NCBI RefSeq assembly: GCF_017753665.1
Contig: NZ_CP072524.1
Span: 1,922,001 to 1,986,000, forward strand
Length of the DNA stretch: 64,000 nucleotides
Direction: 5' to 3'
DNA from: Neisseria sicca
GTDB taxonomy: Bacteria; Pseudomonadota; Gammaproteobacteria; Burkholderiales; Neisseriaceae
In this document: positions 42,644 through 51,031 of the stretch, piece after piece
Numbering within the stretch: the stretch's first letter is position 1
How the letters are laid out: the number at the start of each line of letters is the position of its first letter
Position numbers and translations under genes: made by a program
Notes under the pieces: generated by a model
What the model saw: the letters and a program-made list of their open reading frames with translations, nothing else
The model's database searches: none
Told to the model about the DNA's origin: nothing

Positions 42644-45600
42644 TTAGTCTTTGCTCGTTTCCACCAAGACCATTTCGGCAGCGGCGACGGGTTCGGCTTC
42701 GACTTTCGGCACGTCCGAGCGGCGCAAGCCGGATTCGGGTTCGGGCTGAACCTGTTCGGCAAAAGCGGCGACGGCTTCGGGATTGGTTTCGACAAACACC
42801 AAACCGCCTAAGTCGGGCATCGCGGCAACGGCAGGGGCAGTTTCTTCCGGTTCGGTCGCTTCCACTTGGCTTGCTTCCGGCGCAGTTTGCGGCTCCGATT
42901 CTGCTGCTTGGGCGGCTGCGGCGGCAAGGGCTTCGATGGCGGCGGCAGCTTCGCGTTCGGCTTTCCAAACGACCAGCTCTTCCTCCATTTCGGCAACGGC
43001 TTCGACCTGGCCTTCAGCCGGGACGGCGGTCATCGGTTGGTAGCCGTCTTCGGTTTCGATGGCGAATACGGAAGTCGAAGTTTCTTCGACGCTGCCGATG
43101 GCAGAGTCGATGATGCTGCATTCGTCGTCGGTGCTGTCTTCGATCAAGATGTCGCTATCCACATCTTCGCCTTCGATGGAGAAAACGAATGCTTCTTCAG
43201 CAACGGTAACGGGTTCGGAAACCACGACAACCAAAGGCTCAGCACTATCCTCGGGAGCGGGGATGGTTACGGCAAACGGTGCTTCTTCGACAGGCTCGCC
43301 CATGACGTGCGCGGCGGCGAAGCGGACTTTGTCGGAGGTATCGTGAATATTCAGGTACTGCTCAATTTTGGCGGCAGACGGAATATTGCGTTTTTTACCG
43401 TTTTGACGGCGGTCGCGCTGATTATTGCGTTCGCGGCGGTCGCGTTGGTTGTTGCGCTCGCGTTGGCGGCGTTCGTTGCCTTTCGGTGCATCGGCCTCGG
43501 CGGTTTGCACGCCCTCTTCCGCCACGTTGTCCACTGTTTCGGACAGGGTTTCTTCCGCACGGATTTCCGCTTGTTCGCGGTTGCGTTCGTTGCGGTTGTT
43601 GTTGCGGCGGCGTTTGTTGCCTTGCTCCTGCTCTCCTGAACGGGATTCGTTTTCAGACGACGTTGTCGCGGCAAATGCTTGAACTTCGAGGTTTTCAGCT
43701 TCCGCTGCGGCGCTGCGCTCGTTTTGACGGTTGCGGCTGCGGCGGTTGTCTTTGGCGTTGCGGGTTTCGTTTTCCGCTGTCTGATTGTCCGCTGCTTTGT
43801 CTTTGAAGTCCGCCACTTCGCGCACTTCTACCTTACTGCCGTCGTGCCTATTGTTGCGGCGCGGGTTTTGGCGGCGGTTGTTTGCGCGGCGGTTGCCGGA
43901 ATTGCCGTTGCGGTTGTTGCCGTTTGAAGTGCGTTTTTCTGCCACCTCGGCAACAGGCGCGGTTTCGGCTGCGGTGTTGCCGCCGAAAATGCGTTTGAGC
44001 CATGCTTTGAAGCTATCCCACCATGAACCGCTCTTCTGCTCGGATACGGTCGGGGCAGGCTGGGTATGGCGCACGCCTTTGACGGCGGGTTCGGGACGGG
44101 CGGCTTTGGCTCTTTCGCTGCCGAAAGGTTTGGCGGATTCGTCTTCTTCCGGCTCGGCAACGCGTTTGTAGCTCGGTTCGCCGTCTTCTTCTACGTCGTC
44201 GATGCGGATGCGGTTGATTTCGTAGTGCGGATTTTCCAAGTGGATATTCGGAATCAGGACGACGTTGACGTCCAAACGCTCTTCCATCGCAAACAGCTCG
44301 GCGCGTTTTTCGTTCAACAGGAAGGTAGCGACATCGACGGGCACTTGGGCGTGTACTTCGCCGGTATTGTCTTTCATCGCTTCTTCTTGAATGATGCGCA
44401 AAACGTGCAGGGCGGTCGATTCGATGCCACGGATCACGCCGGTACCGGCGCAGCGCGGACAAGCGACATGGCTGCTTTCGCCCAAAGCGGGTTTCAGGCG
44501 TTGGCGGCTCAATTCCAAGAGACCGAAGCGGGACAGCTTGCCCATTTGCACGCGGGCGCGGTCTTTTTTGAGCGCGTCGCGCAGGACGTTTTCAACATCG
44601 CGCTGGTGTTTGGGGTTTTCCATGTCGATGAAGTCGATGACGACCAAACCACCCAAGTCGCGCAAACGCATTTGGCGGGCGACTTCTTCGGCAGCTTCCA
44701 TATTGGTTTTGAACGCGGTATCTTCGATGTCCGAGCCGCGGGTGGCGCGGGCGGAGTTGACGTCGATGGAAACCAAGGCTTCGGTATGGTCGATCACAAT
44801 CGCGCCGCCGGAAGGCAGGCTGACGCTGCGGGCGAACGCGCTTTCGATTTGGTGTTCGATTTGGAAGCGGGAAAACAGCGGCGTATGGTCTTGATAGAGT
44901 TTCAGACGACCTACGTTGCTCGGCATGACGTAGCTCATAAACTCGGCAACTTGATCGTAAACCTCTTGATTATCCACCAGAATTTCGCCGATGTCGGGAC
45001 GGAAATAGTCGCGGATGGCGCGGATGAGCAGCGAGCTTTCCATGAAGAGGAGGTAAGGGTCGTGATGCGCTTTTCCTGCTTCTTCGATCGCCTGCCAGAG
45101 TTGTTTGAGGTAGTTCAAATCCCATTCCAACTCTTCCGCGCTGCGGCCGATACCGGCGGTGCGTGCGATGATGCTCATGCCGTTCGGAATGTCGAGTTCT
45201 GCCATAGCGGCTTTGAGTTCTTGACGCTCTTCGCCTTCGATACGGCGGGATACGCCGCCGCCGCGCGGGTTGTTCGGCATCAATACCAAATAGCGTCCGG
45301 CAAGGCTGATGAAGGTGGTCAGCGCCGCGCCTTTGTTGCCGCGTTCGTCTTTTTCGACTTGAACGATGACTTCCATGCCTTCTTTGAGCACGTCTTGAAT
45401 GCGCGCCCTGCCGCCTTCGTAATCGCGGAAATACGAACGCGATACTTCCTTAAACGGCAAAAAGCCGTGGCGGTCGGTTCCGTAATCCACGAAACACGCT
45501 TCCAGCGACGGCTCGATACGGGTGATGATACCCTTGTAAATATTACCTTTGCGCTGCTCTTTACCCAGCGTTTCGATGTCCAAATCCAAAAGGTTTTGCC

Positions 45601-45661
45601 CATCGACAATGGCAACGCGCAGCTCTTCCGCTTGCGTTGCATTGAACAACATTCTTTTCAT
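42644..45661 (-). CDS. rne: Ribonuclease E
   Basis: A 1,005-residue endonuclease for mRNA decay and rRNA/tRNA processing. The N-terminal catalytic half carries an S1 domain (GNIYKGIITRIEPSLEACFVDYG), the metal site (IDVNSARATRG, VVIDFIDM) and the zinc link CPRC. The C-terminal half is low-complexity: arginine/asparagine-rich with near-repeats (RERNNQRDRRERNNQRDRRQ) for RNA binding, then a long acidic, alanine-rich tail. The start MKRMLFNATQ is the family start; the frame upstream is leader. It is divergent from rluC, as in E. coli. Confidence 0.97.
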   Translation of the reverse strand: MKRMLFNATQAEELRVAIVDGQNLLDLDIETLGKEQRKGNIYKGIITRIEPSLEACFVDYGTDRHGFLPFKEVSRSYFRDYEGGRARIQDVLKEGMEVIVQVEKDERGNKGAALTTFISLAGRYLVLMPNNPRGGGVSRRIEGEERQELKAAMAELDIPNGMSIIARTAGIGRSAEELEWDLNYLKQLWQAIEEAGKAHHDPYLLFMESSLLIRAIRDYFRPDIGEILVDNQEVYDQVAEFMSYVMPSNVGRLKLYQDHTPLFSRFQIEHQIESAFARSVSLPSGGAIVIDHTEALVSIDVNSARATRGSDIEDTAFKTNMEAAEEVARQMRLRDLGGLVVIDFIDMENPKHQRDVENVLRDALKKDRARVQMGKLSRFGLLELSRQRLKPALGESSHVACPRCAGTGVIRGIESTALHVLRIIQEEAMKDNTGEVHAQVPVDVATFLLNEKRAELFAMEERLDVNVVLIPNIHLENPHYEINRIRIDDVEEDGEPSYKRVAEPEEDESAKPFGSERAKAARPEPAVKGVRHTQPAPTVSEQKSGSWWDSFKAWLKRIFGGNTAAETAPVAEVAEKRTSNGNNRNGNSGNRRANNRRQNPRRNNRHDGSKVEVREVADFKDKAADNQTAENETRNAKDNRRSRNRQNERSAAAEAENLEVQAFAATTSSENESRSGEQEQGNKRRRNNNRNERNREQAEIRAEETLSETVDNVAEEGVQTAEADAPKGNERRQRERNNQRDRRERNNQRDRRQNGKKRNIPSAAKIEQYLNIHDTSDKVRFAAAHVMGEPVEEAPFAVTIPAPEDSAEPLVVVVSEPVTVAEEAFVFSIEGEDVDSDILIEDSTDDECSIIDSAIGSVEETSTSVFAIETEDGYQPMTAVPAEGQVEAVAEMEEELVVWKAEREAAAAIEALAAAAAQAAESEPQTAPEASQVEATEPEETAPAVAAMPDLGGLVFVETNPEAVAAFAEQVQPEPESGLRRSDVPKVEAEPVAAAEMVLVETSKD

Positions 45662-46227
45662 AATAATTACCTCGCACAGGCGGGCAGCCTTTTTCAGACG
45701 ACCTGCCTGCTCTGTCAGACACTCTGCGAGGCGGACGGGATTGGGCATAGCCCGCGCCCCTTTTCGGCGCGGGATGCAGAAACCCGGATGAGCAATCAGT
45801 TTTTGAATTGAAGTCCGCAAGGTTGCACGCCGTCCAAAACAATGCGGCCGTGTGCGGAAGGGTACGGATAAAGAAGGCAATAAAGAACAATGCGGCGGAA
45901 CGCTCCGTCCGCCACCGAAGTCCGGACGGTACAGGTCCGGCTTGGAAAACAGGTAGCCGACATCTTCTTATTATCGTTATGCCGGAAGTTTCGAACGGTG
46001 CGGCGCGGCAGGTTTGTCAAACACCCGCCCCTCGTCTTATGCCCGGTCAAATCGGCAAAATCAAATCAAACTTAATTACGTTCCTGCGTTTACGGGCTTT
46101 GGCATAAACGCAGGGAAAATGCTTTGCAGAGTGCGTTTTTAATATAAAATCTCGTTTTAACAATACCATCCGTCCCATACGGCCTGTTTGTACAGGTTTC
46201 TGCCGAAACGGATGTTCGGGATTATAG
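45662..46227 (-). promoter_or_regulatory. Long rne leader / rne-rluC divergent region
   Basis: 566 bases without a credible gene between rne and rluC. Most of it would be 5' leader of rne; it is GC-rich with several potential stems (for instance CCCGCGCC TTTTC GGCGCGGG near 45748-45771) and one uptake sequence (45692-45704). In E. coli the long rne leader mediates autoregulation; the same is plausible here. An A+T-rich stretch near 46135-46170 is the likely promoter zone. Confidence 0.5.
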
Positions 46228-47226
46228 ATGAAAACGCACGCAATAAGCAAAGATTCAGTCAGCCTGATTACCGTCGCCGAGCACGAAGCCGGCCAACGCC
46301 TTGACAACTATCTGATAAAAATCCTCAAAGGCGTACCCAAAAGCCATATCCACCGCATTATCCGCGCCGGCGAAGTGCGCCTGAACAAAAAACGCTGCAA
46401 ACCCGACAGCCGCATCCAGACAGGCGACTTGCTTCGCATCCCGCCCGTGCGCACCGCCGAAAAGCAAAGGTCGTCTGAAAACCGCGCCCAAGCCGTACCC
46501 GCGCGCGAATTTACCATCATCTACGAAGACGACGCGTTACTCGTCATCGACAAACCAGCAGGCACCGCCGTCCACGGCGGCAGCGGCGTGAGCTTCGGCG
46601 TCATCGAACAAATCCGCCGCGCCCGCCCCGAAGCCCGCTATCTCGAACTCGTCCACCGCCTCGACAAAGACACCAGCGGCCTCCTGATGATCGCCAAAAA
46701 ACGCAGCGCGCTTATCAAACTGCACGAAGCCATCCGCAACGACCACCCTAAAAAAATCTACCTCGCGCTGGGCGTAGGCAAACTGCCGAACGACAGCTTC
46801 CACGTCAAACTGCCCCTGTTCAAATACACCGGCGCACAAGGCGAAAAAATGGTGCGCGTCAGCGAAGACGGCCAATCCGCGCACACCATCTTTCGCGTGC
46901 TCAACCGCTTTTCAGACGACCTCCTGCACCAAGTCGGTCTCTCGCACCTCACCCTCGTGCAAGCCACCCTAAAAACCGGCCGCACCCACCAAATCCGCGT
47001 CCACCTCCAATCGCAGCAATGCCCCATCGTCGGCGACGAACGCTACGGCGACTACCAAGCCAACAAACGCCTCCAGAAACTCGGTTTGAGACGAATGTTC
47101 CTCCACGCCGCCGAGCTGCACCTCGACCACCCGCTGACAGGCGAAAAACTCATCTTAAAAGCCCCGCTGCCGCAAGACTTGGCACAATTTGTCCTGATGC
47201 TGGAAAACGCAGGAAAGGTCGTCTGA
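46228..47226 (+). CDS. rluC: 23S rRNA pseudouridine synthase RluC
   Basis: A 332-residue enzyme with an N-terminal S4 domain (residues about 20-70) and a RluA-type catalytic domain with HRLDKDTSG (D146). In E. coli RluC modifies U955, U2504 and U2580 of 23S rRNA. RTHQIRVHLQ and GDERYGD are conserved. Two uptake sequences lie in the gene, read as RSSEN (residues 81-85) and FSDDL, both in variable regions. Confidence 0.93.
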   Translation: MKTHAISKDSVSLITVAEHEAGQRLDNYLIKILKGVPKSHIHRIIRAGEVRLNKKRCKPDSRIQTGDLLRIPPVRTAEKQRSSENRAQAVPAREFTIIYEDDALLVIDKPAGTAVHGGSGVSFGVIEQIRRARPEARYLELVHRLDKDTSGLLMIAKKRSALIKLHEAIRNDHPKKIYLALGVGKLPNDSFHVKLPLFKYTGAQGEKMVRVSEDGQSAHTIFRVLNRFSDDLLHQVGLSHLTLVQATLKTGRTHQIRVHLQSQQCPIVGDERYGDYQANKRLQKLGLRRMFLHAAELHLDHPLTGEKLILKAPLPQDLAQFVLMLENAGKVV

Positions 47227-47231
47227 AACCC

Positions 47232-47323
47232 GTAGCGTGGGCTTTGCCCACGACACGAGTGCAAAGACAACAGACAAATCCGGATTGTCAGACAACAAGT
47301 TTCGTGGGCAAAGCCCACGCTAC
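47232..47323. repeat. 92-bp mini-element with 22-bp inverted ends
   Basis: The ends 47232-47253 and 47302-47323 are exact inverted copies of a sequence containing GTGGGCTTTGCCCAC, itself a palindrome. The 48-base centre is unrelated. Another single arm lies at 62405-62426. This looks like a small non-coding mobile repeat. Confidence 0.75.
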
Positions 47324-47424
47324 AACTCCACTGCCCTGAGAACCTAATCCCTTAATAACCCCACGCCTTTCAGACGACCTTTTTTTCCGCTACCATAACG
47401 CCCGACACAACACGGACAAACACC

Positions 47425-48048
47425 ATGACCCCGACACAGCAACTCCAAGCAGGCATACAGGCATTAGGTTTGGACCTATCCGCAGAACAGCAAACCCATC
47501 TGCTCGCCTATACCGACCTGCTCAAAAAGTGGAACAAGACCTACAACCTCACCGCCCTGCGCGACGAAGCGCAAATGGTCAGCCACCACCTGCTCGACAG
47601 CCTGACCCTGCTCCCCTACCTCCAAGGTGCGCACACCATGCTGGATGTCGGCTCCGGCGGCGGACAGCCCGGCATTCCCACTGCCATCTGCCGTCCCGAC
47701 CTCAACATCACCCTTCTGGACGCCAACACCAAAAAAACCGCCTTCCTACAACAAGCTGTCATCGAACTCGGACTCGCCAACGTCCGCGTCGTCAGCGGCC
47801 GCGTCGAAGCCGTTCAAGACTTCCAAGCCGACATCATCACCAGCCGCGCCTTCGCCGAACTCGCCGACTTCGTCAACTGGACGGCACATCTGCTGAAAGA
47901 CGGCGGCCGCTGGGTCGCCATGAAAGGCGTGTACCCCGAAGAAGAAATCGCCAAACTTCCCGACACCGTCGCCGTCGAACGCGTCGAAGCCCTCCACGTC
48001 CCCGGTTTGGATGCAGAACGGCATATGGTGGTTTTGAAAAAAGTTTGA
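47425..48048 (+). CDS. rsmG: 16S rRNA (guanine-N7) methyltransferase RsmG
   Basis: A 207-residue SAM enzyme (GidB) that methylates G527 of 16S rRNA; loss gives low-level streptomycin resistance. KWNKTYNLTALRD, HHLLDSLTLLPYL and the SAM loop MLDVGSGGGQPGIP (72-85) are diagnostic. An uptake sequence lies just upstream (about 47370). Confidence 0.96.
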   Translation: MTPTQQLQAGIQALGLDLSAEQQTHLLAYTDLLKKWNKTYNLTALRDEAQMVSHHLLDSLTLLPYLQGAHTMLDVGSGGGQPGIPTAICRPDLNITLLDANTKKTAFLQQAVIELGLANVRVVSGRVEAVQDFQADIITSRAFAELADFVNWTAHLLKDGGRWVAMKGVYPEEEIAKLPDTVAVERVEALHVPGLDAERHMVVLKKV

Positions 48049-48080
48049 GCCTTCCGAACATTGAGTCTGAATATTGAAGA

Positions 48081-48122
48081 AGATCGTCTGAAAACCCGAA
48101 ACAGGCATTTCAGACGACCTTT
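48081..48122. terminator. Uptake-sequence hairpin after rsmG
   Basis: The left arm reads AGATCGTCTGAAA (one base off), the right arm is exact; 30 bases after the rsmG stop. Confidence 0.78.
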
Positions 48123-48173
48123 GTATGTATGCGGAAGCATAAGCGTAGGCATTTTGCCATTTCAGTCCGCCAT

Positions 48174-48205
48174 AAAAAACCGCCCTACTTGCAGGGCGGT
48201 TTTTT
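48174..48205. terminator. Strong bidirectional intrinsic terminator
   Basis: AAAAAACCGCCCT and AGGGCGGTTTTTT around six bases: an 8-bp GC-rich stem with A/T runs on both sides. It ends the leftward symporter gene and backs up the rsmG terminator. Confidence 0.93.
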
Positions 48206-48208
48206 GAT

Positions 48209-49633
48209 TTACCAAATATCGGATTTGATTTTGCGTTTCAAACCCGGATGTTCGGAAAGTTTGAAGACGGGGTCTTTGCCCATTTTCAGTTTCGACGTGT
48301 AGTCCCTCAACAGCAGGAAGGCAAGCGGAGAGAGGAGTAAGATGGCGACCAGGTTAATCCATGCCATCGTACCCATCGCCATATCCGCCATATCCCAAAC
48401 CAGCGGCACGTTGGCGACTGCGCCGAAATATACCCAGCCCAATACCATCATACGGAACAAGGCGGTCAGCAGCCAATGGCTTTTGATGAACTGCACGTTT
48501 GATTCGGCATAGGCATAGTTGCCGATGACGGTAGAGAAGGCAAACATAAACAGAATGATTGCCAAGAAATCCGCGCCCCATGCGCCGACCTGGCTGACAA
48601 TCGCAGCTTGGGTCAACTCTGCGCCGCTCAAATCACCGTAAGGTTGTTGGTAAACCAAAACGATAAACGCCGTGCAGGAACACACAATAATCGTATCGAC
48701 GAATACACCCAACATCTGAATCATACCTTGGGAAACAGGATGTTTGACTTCGGCGGCTGCGGCAGCGTTAGGCGCAGAACCTTGACCTGCTTCGTTAGAA
48801 TACAGACCGCGTTTAATACCGATCATCATGGTTTGCGAAATCAAACCGCCGAGCAGGCCGCCACCGGCAGCCTCAAATTTGAACGCGCTGCTAAAAATCT
48901 GACCGAAAACATGCGGAATCAGGCTAATGTTAGTAATGATGATGTAGAGCGCCATCAGCAGATATAAAGTTGCCATCAGCGGGACAAGCATTTCGGCGAA
49001 GCGGGAAACGCGGCGGATACCGCCGAAAATAATCGGTGCAGTCATGATGACCAATGCGACGCCGACCGCATGTTCGTCCCAGCCCCACGCAGCTTTGGCG
49101 GTTACGGCGATGGTGTTGGTTTGAACGGCTTCATAAACGAATCCGAAGCAGAAAATCAAGCTCAATGCAAATACGATGCCCAACCATTTCTGACCCAAAC
49201 CTTGAGTAATATAGTAAGCAGGACCGCCGCGGAAATGATGGTTGTCGTAATCGCGGATTTTGAACAACTGCGCCAGCGAAGATTCGACAAACGCCGAGCT
49301 CATGCCGATTAATGCGGTAATCCACATCCAGAATACTGCACCCGGACCGCCGACGCTGATGGCAATCGCCACGCCCGCGATGTTGCCCACGCCTACGCGG
49401 CTGGCAAGTCCGGTAACGAAAGCCTGAAACGGCGTAATACCGTGCGGATCATCGCCTTGTTTGCGGCCGCCGAGCATTTCTTTGATACTGCGTCCGAGCA
49501 GGCGGAATTGTACGAAACCGGTGGCAAGTGTGAAGAACAGACCTGCACCCAACAATACATACACCAGCCCTGTCCACATCGGATCGTTGATTTTCTGAAC
49601 CCATTGGTGCAGCAATTCGGTAAAGTTATCCAT
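48209..49633 (-). CDS. Sodium:alanine symporter (AGCS family)
   Basis: A 474-residue transporter with about 11 membrane segments. GLASRVGVGNIAGVAIAISVGGPGAVFWMW is the AGCS signature (family form GxGNIAGV), with GIKRGLYSNEAGQGSAPNAAAAA further on. The family imports alanine or glycine with Na+. It stands alone with a strong terminator. Confidence 0.93.
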   Translation of the reverse strand: MDNFTELLHQWVQKINDPMWTGLVYVLLGAGLFFTLATGFVQFRLLGRSIKEMLGGRKQGDDPHGITPFQAFVTGLASRVGVGNIAGVAIAISVGGPGAVFWMWITALIGMSSAFVESSLAQLFKIRDYDNHHFRGGPAYYITQGLGQKWLGIVFALSLIFCFGFVYEAVQTNTIAVTAKAAWGWDEHAVGVALVIMTAPIIFGGIRRVSRFAEMLVPLMATLYLLMALYIIITNISLIPHVFGQIFSSAFKFEAAGGGLLGGLISQTMMIGIKRGLYSNEAGQGSAPNAAAAAEVKHPVSQGMIQMLGVFVDTIIVCSCTAFIVLVYQQPYGDLSGAELTQAAIVSQVGAWGADFLAIILFMFAFSTVIGNYAYAESNVQFIKSHWLLTALFRMMVLGWVYFGAVANVPLVWDMADMAMGTMAWINLVAILLLSPLAFLLLRDYTSKLKMGKDPVFKLSEHPGLKRKIKSDIW

Positions 49634-49964
49634 AAAAAGCCTTTCTAGATACGGCTCTCCGAAGGGATAATCCTGTCAAAGTGCCGCAAAGCTGTTTTCA
49701 GACGACATTGGGACAACACCCAACGCCAAAACGCGCTATTCTAGCAGACTGTTGACAAACTGAAAAAACTTTACAGTTTCAGTATTGGCATAATCTTGAT
49801 AAATATCATAGAGTTTCCTTGCATTACACGACACAGGCTCCGATTTGGGCAAGCAAAAAAGGTCGTCTGAAAGCATATTGCAGCTTTCAGACGGCCTTGC
49901 TGTTTTACGGTCCATAAAAAACGGCATGGCAAAAGCCATACCGTTGTAGGAAATATATTGTCGA
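49634..49964. other. Gap with a mixed-dialect uptake-sequence hairpin
   Basis: 331 bases upstream of the symporter gene. It holds an inverted pair at 49859-49898 and a single degenerate copy near 49691. An 87-residue frame runs through it but overlaps the hairpin and the neighbouring gene and has no supporting signal. Confidence 0.6.
49859..49898. terminator. Hairpin joining two uptake-sequence dialects
   Basis: The left arm is AAGGTCGTCTGAAAGC; the right arm is the complement of AAGGCCGTCTGAAAGC, the older AG-DUS form. One G-T mismatch results. It ends the leftward small gene at 49965. Confidence 0.85.
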
Positions 49965-50183
49965 CTAAGCTTTCCGATATGGGTTTTCCACACCTTCAAT
50001 CAAGGCTTGCAGGTATTCGCGCAACTGTTTTTCACTGCAGCCCATCAGAAGCGCGTCTTCAAATGCGTCTTGTGCTGTTTGATAAAGCTCGGTCATGTTT
50101 TCCGTCATGACTTTCACTTTTTCAGTGCAGGATACGATTTGCCCGTCGTCGTCGTACCATTTTGGCATTTCAGGCATACTCAC
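49965..50183 (-). CDS. Conserved small protein of unknown function
   Basis: A 72-residue, acidic, soluble protein (MSMPEMPKWYDDDGQIVSC; two predicted helices around residues 28-65). It starts 18 bases after the NlpC/P60 gene stop on the same strand and ends before an uptake-sequence hairpin, so it is very likely a real second gene of that operon. I do not recognise a domain. Confidence 0.75.
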   Translation of the reverse strand: MSMPEMPKWYDDDGQIVSCTEKVKVMTENMTELYQTAQDAFEDALLMGCSEKQLREYLQALIEGVENPYRKA

Positions 50184-50201
50184 GTTGTTGCTTTCCTAAA
50201 C

Positions 50202-50861
50202 TTAATTGAGAAAACGGGACGGATCGTTTTTCTTCACGCGGCGTGCAAAGGCGTATTTGGCGTTCCAGTATTTGTTGCTGAGGCTAGTGATTTCAATGCG
50301 TTTGCCGGTACGCGGAGCGTGGATGAAACGATCGTTGCCGATGTAGAGTCCGACATGGGAAATCCTGCCGCGTCCCATCGTGCGGAAAAATACCATATCG
50401 CCCGGCTGTAATTCGCCGCGGGATATGCCGACGCCCATTTTTGCCTGTTCGGCGGAGGTACGGGGGAGGTTCAGCCCCATTGAGCGTCTGAAGATATGCT
50501 GCATAAAGCCGCTGCAATCGAAACCTGTGGATGCTGATGTGCCGCCGTAACGGTAGGCAACACCCAAAAGCCCCATCGCGCTGCCGATGAGTTCGTCGGC
50601 ACTGTCTGAACTTCTCGATGCACGGACGGGTACTGCCGAAGCTGAAGGAATGGAATGTACAACGGGAGTTGCCGCGCGCGCGGGTTGGAAATTTATCTGC
50701 GGAGCCTGTGCGGGGACAGGCTGTTTTGCATCTTCAAATTGGTTTAAAACCTGCTGCCTGTTTTTGACGAACGAATCGAGATCGTCGGCGCTTGCAAAAT
50801 GAATGCCGGACAGCATACAGGCCGAAACCAATAGTGCCGCCAGCCTGGATAAGGCTTTCAT
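50202..50861 (-). CDS. NlpC/P60-family cell wall hydrolase
   Basis: A 219-residue exported protein. The N-terminus is a signal (residues 1-25); LVSAC at 11-15 resembles a lipobox, though cleavage at ASA-DD would give a free periplasmic protein. A proline/alanine-rich linker leads to the NlpC/P60 domain (about 88-215) with the catalytic C116 (FDCSGF), H169 (SHVGLYIG) and H181 (IHAPRTG). The family cuts gamma-D-Glu-diaminopimelate bonds in peptidoglycan peptides. Confidence 0.92.
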   Translation of the reverse strand: MKALSRLAALLVSACMLSGIHFASADDLDSFVKNRQQVLNQFEDAKQPVPAQAPQINFQPARAATPVVHSIPSASAVPVRASRSSDSADELIGSAMGLLGVAYRYGGTSASTGFDCSGFMQHIFRRSMGLNLPRTSAEQAKMGVGISRGELQPGDMVFFRTMGRGRISHVGLYIGNDRFIHAPRTGKRIEITSLSNKYWNAKYAFARRVKKNDPSRFLN

Positions 50862-51031
50862 GTTTGACTGATTCCATTTTCAGACGACCTGTCTGCCGCC
50901 TGCTATTATGTTATTCTGTATCTGAGATATGCAGGCGATTGTATATAAAAAACAGGATGTTTGGCAAAAAAGCGTCTGTTATATTGCGTTAAAGCGTTGT
51001 TTATAAAAAAATTTGCAAAGATACTCAACCG

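Noticed and set aside
47436..48077. Long second frames over GC-rich genes such as rsmG, polA, ubiB, rne and tpiA
   Set aside because: They are shadows: arginine-, proline- or histidine-rich translations out of frame with recognised proteins.
49736..49999. 87-residue frame upstream of the symporter
   Set aside because: It spans an uptake-sequence hairpin and the end of the better-supported 72-residue gene, and has no ribosome site that I can see.
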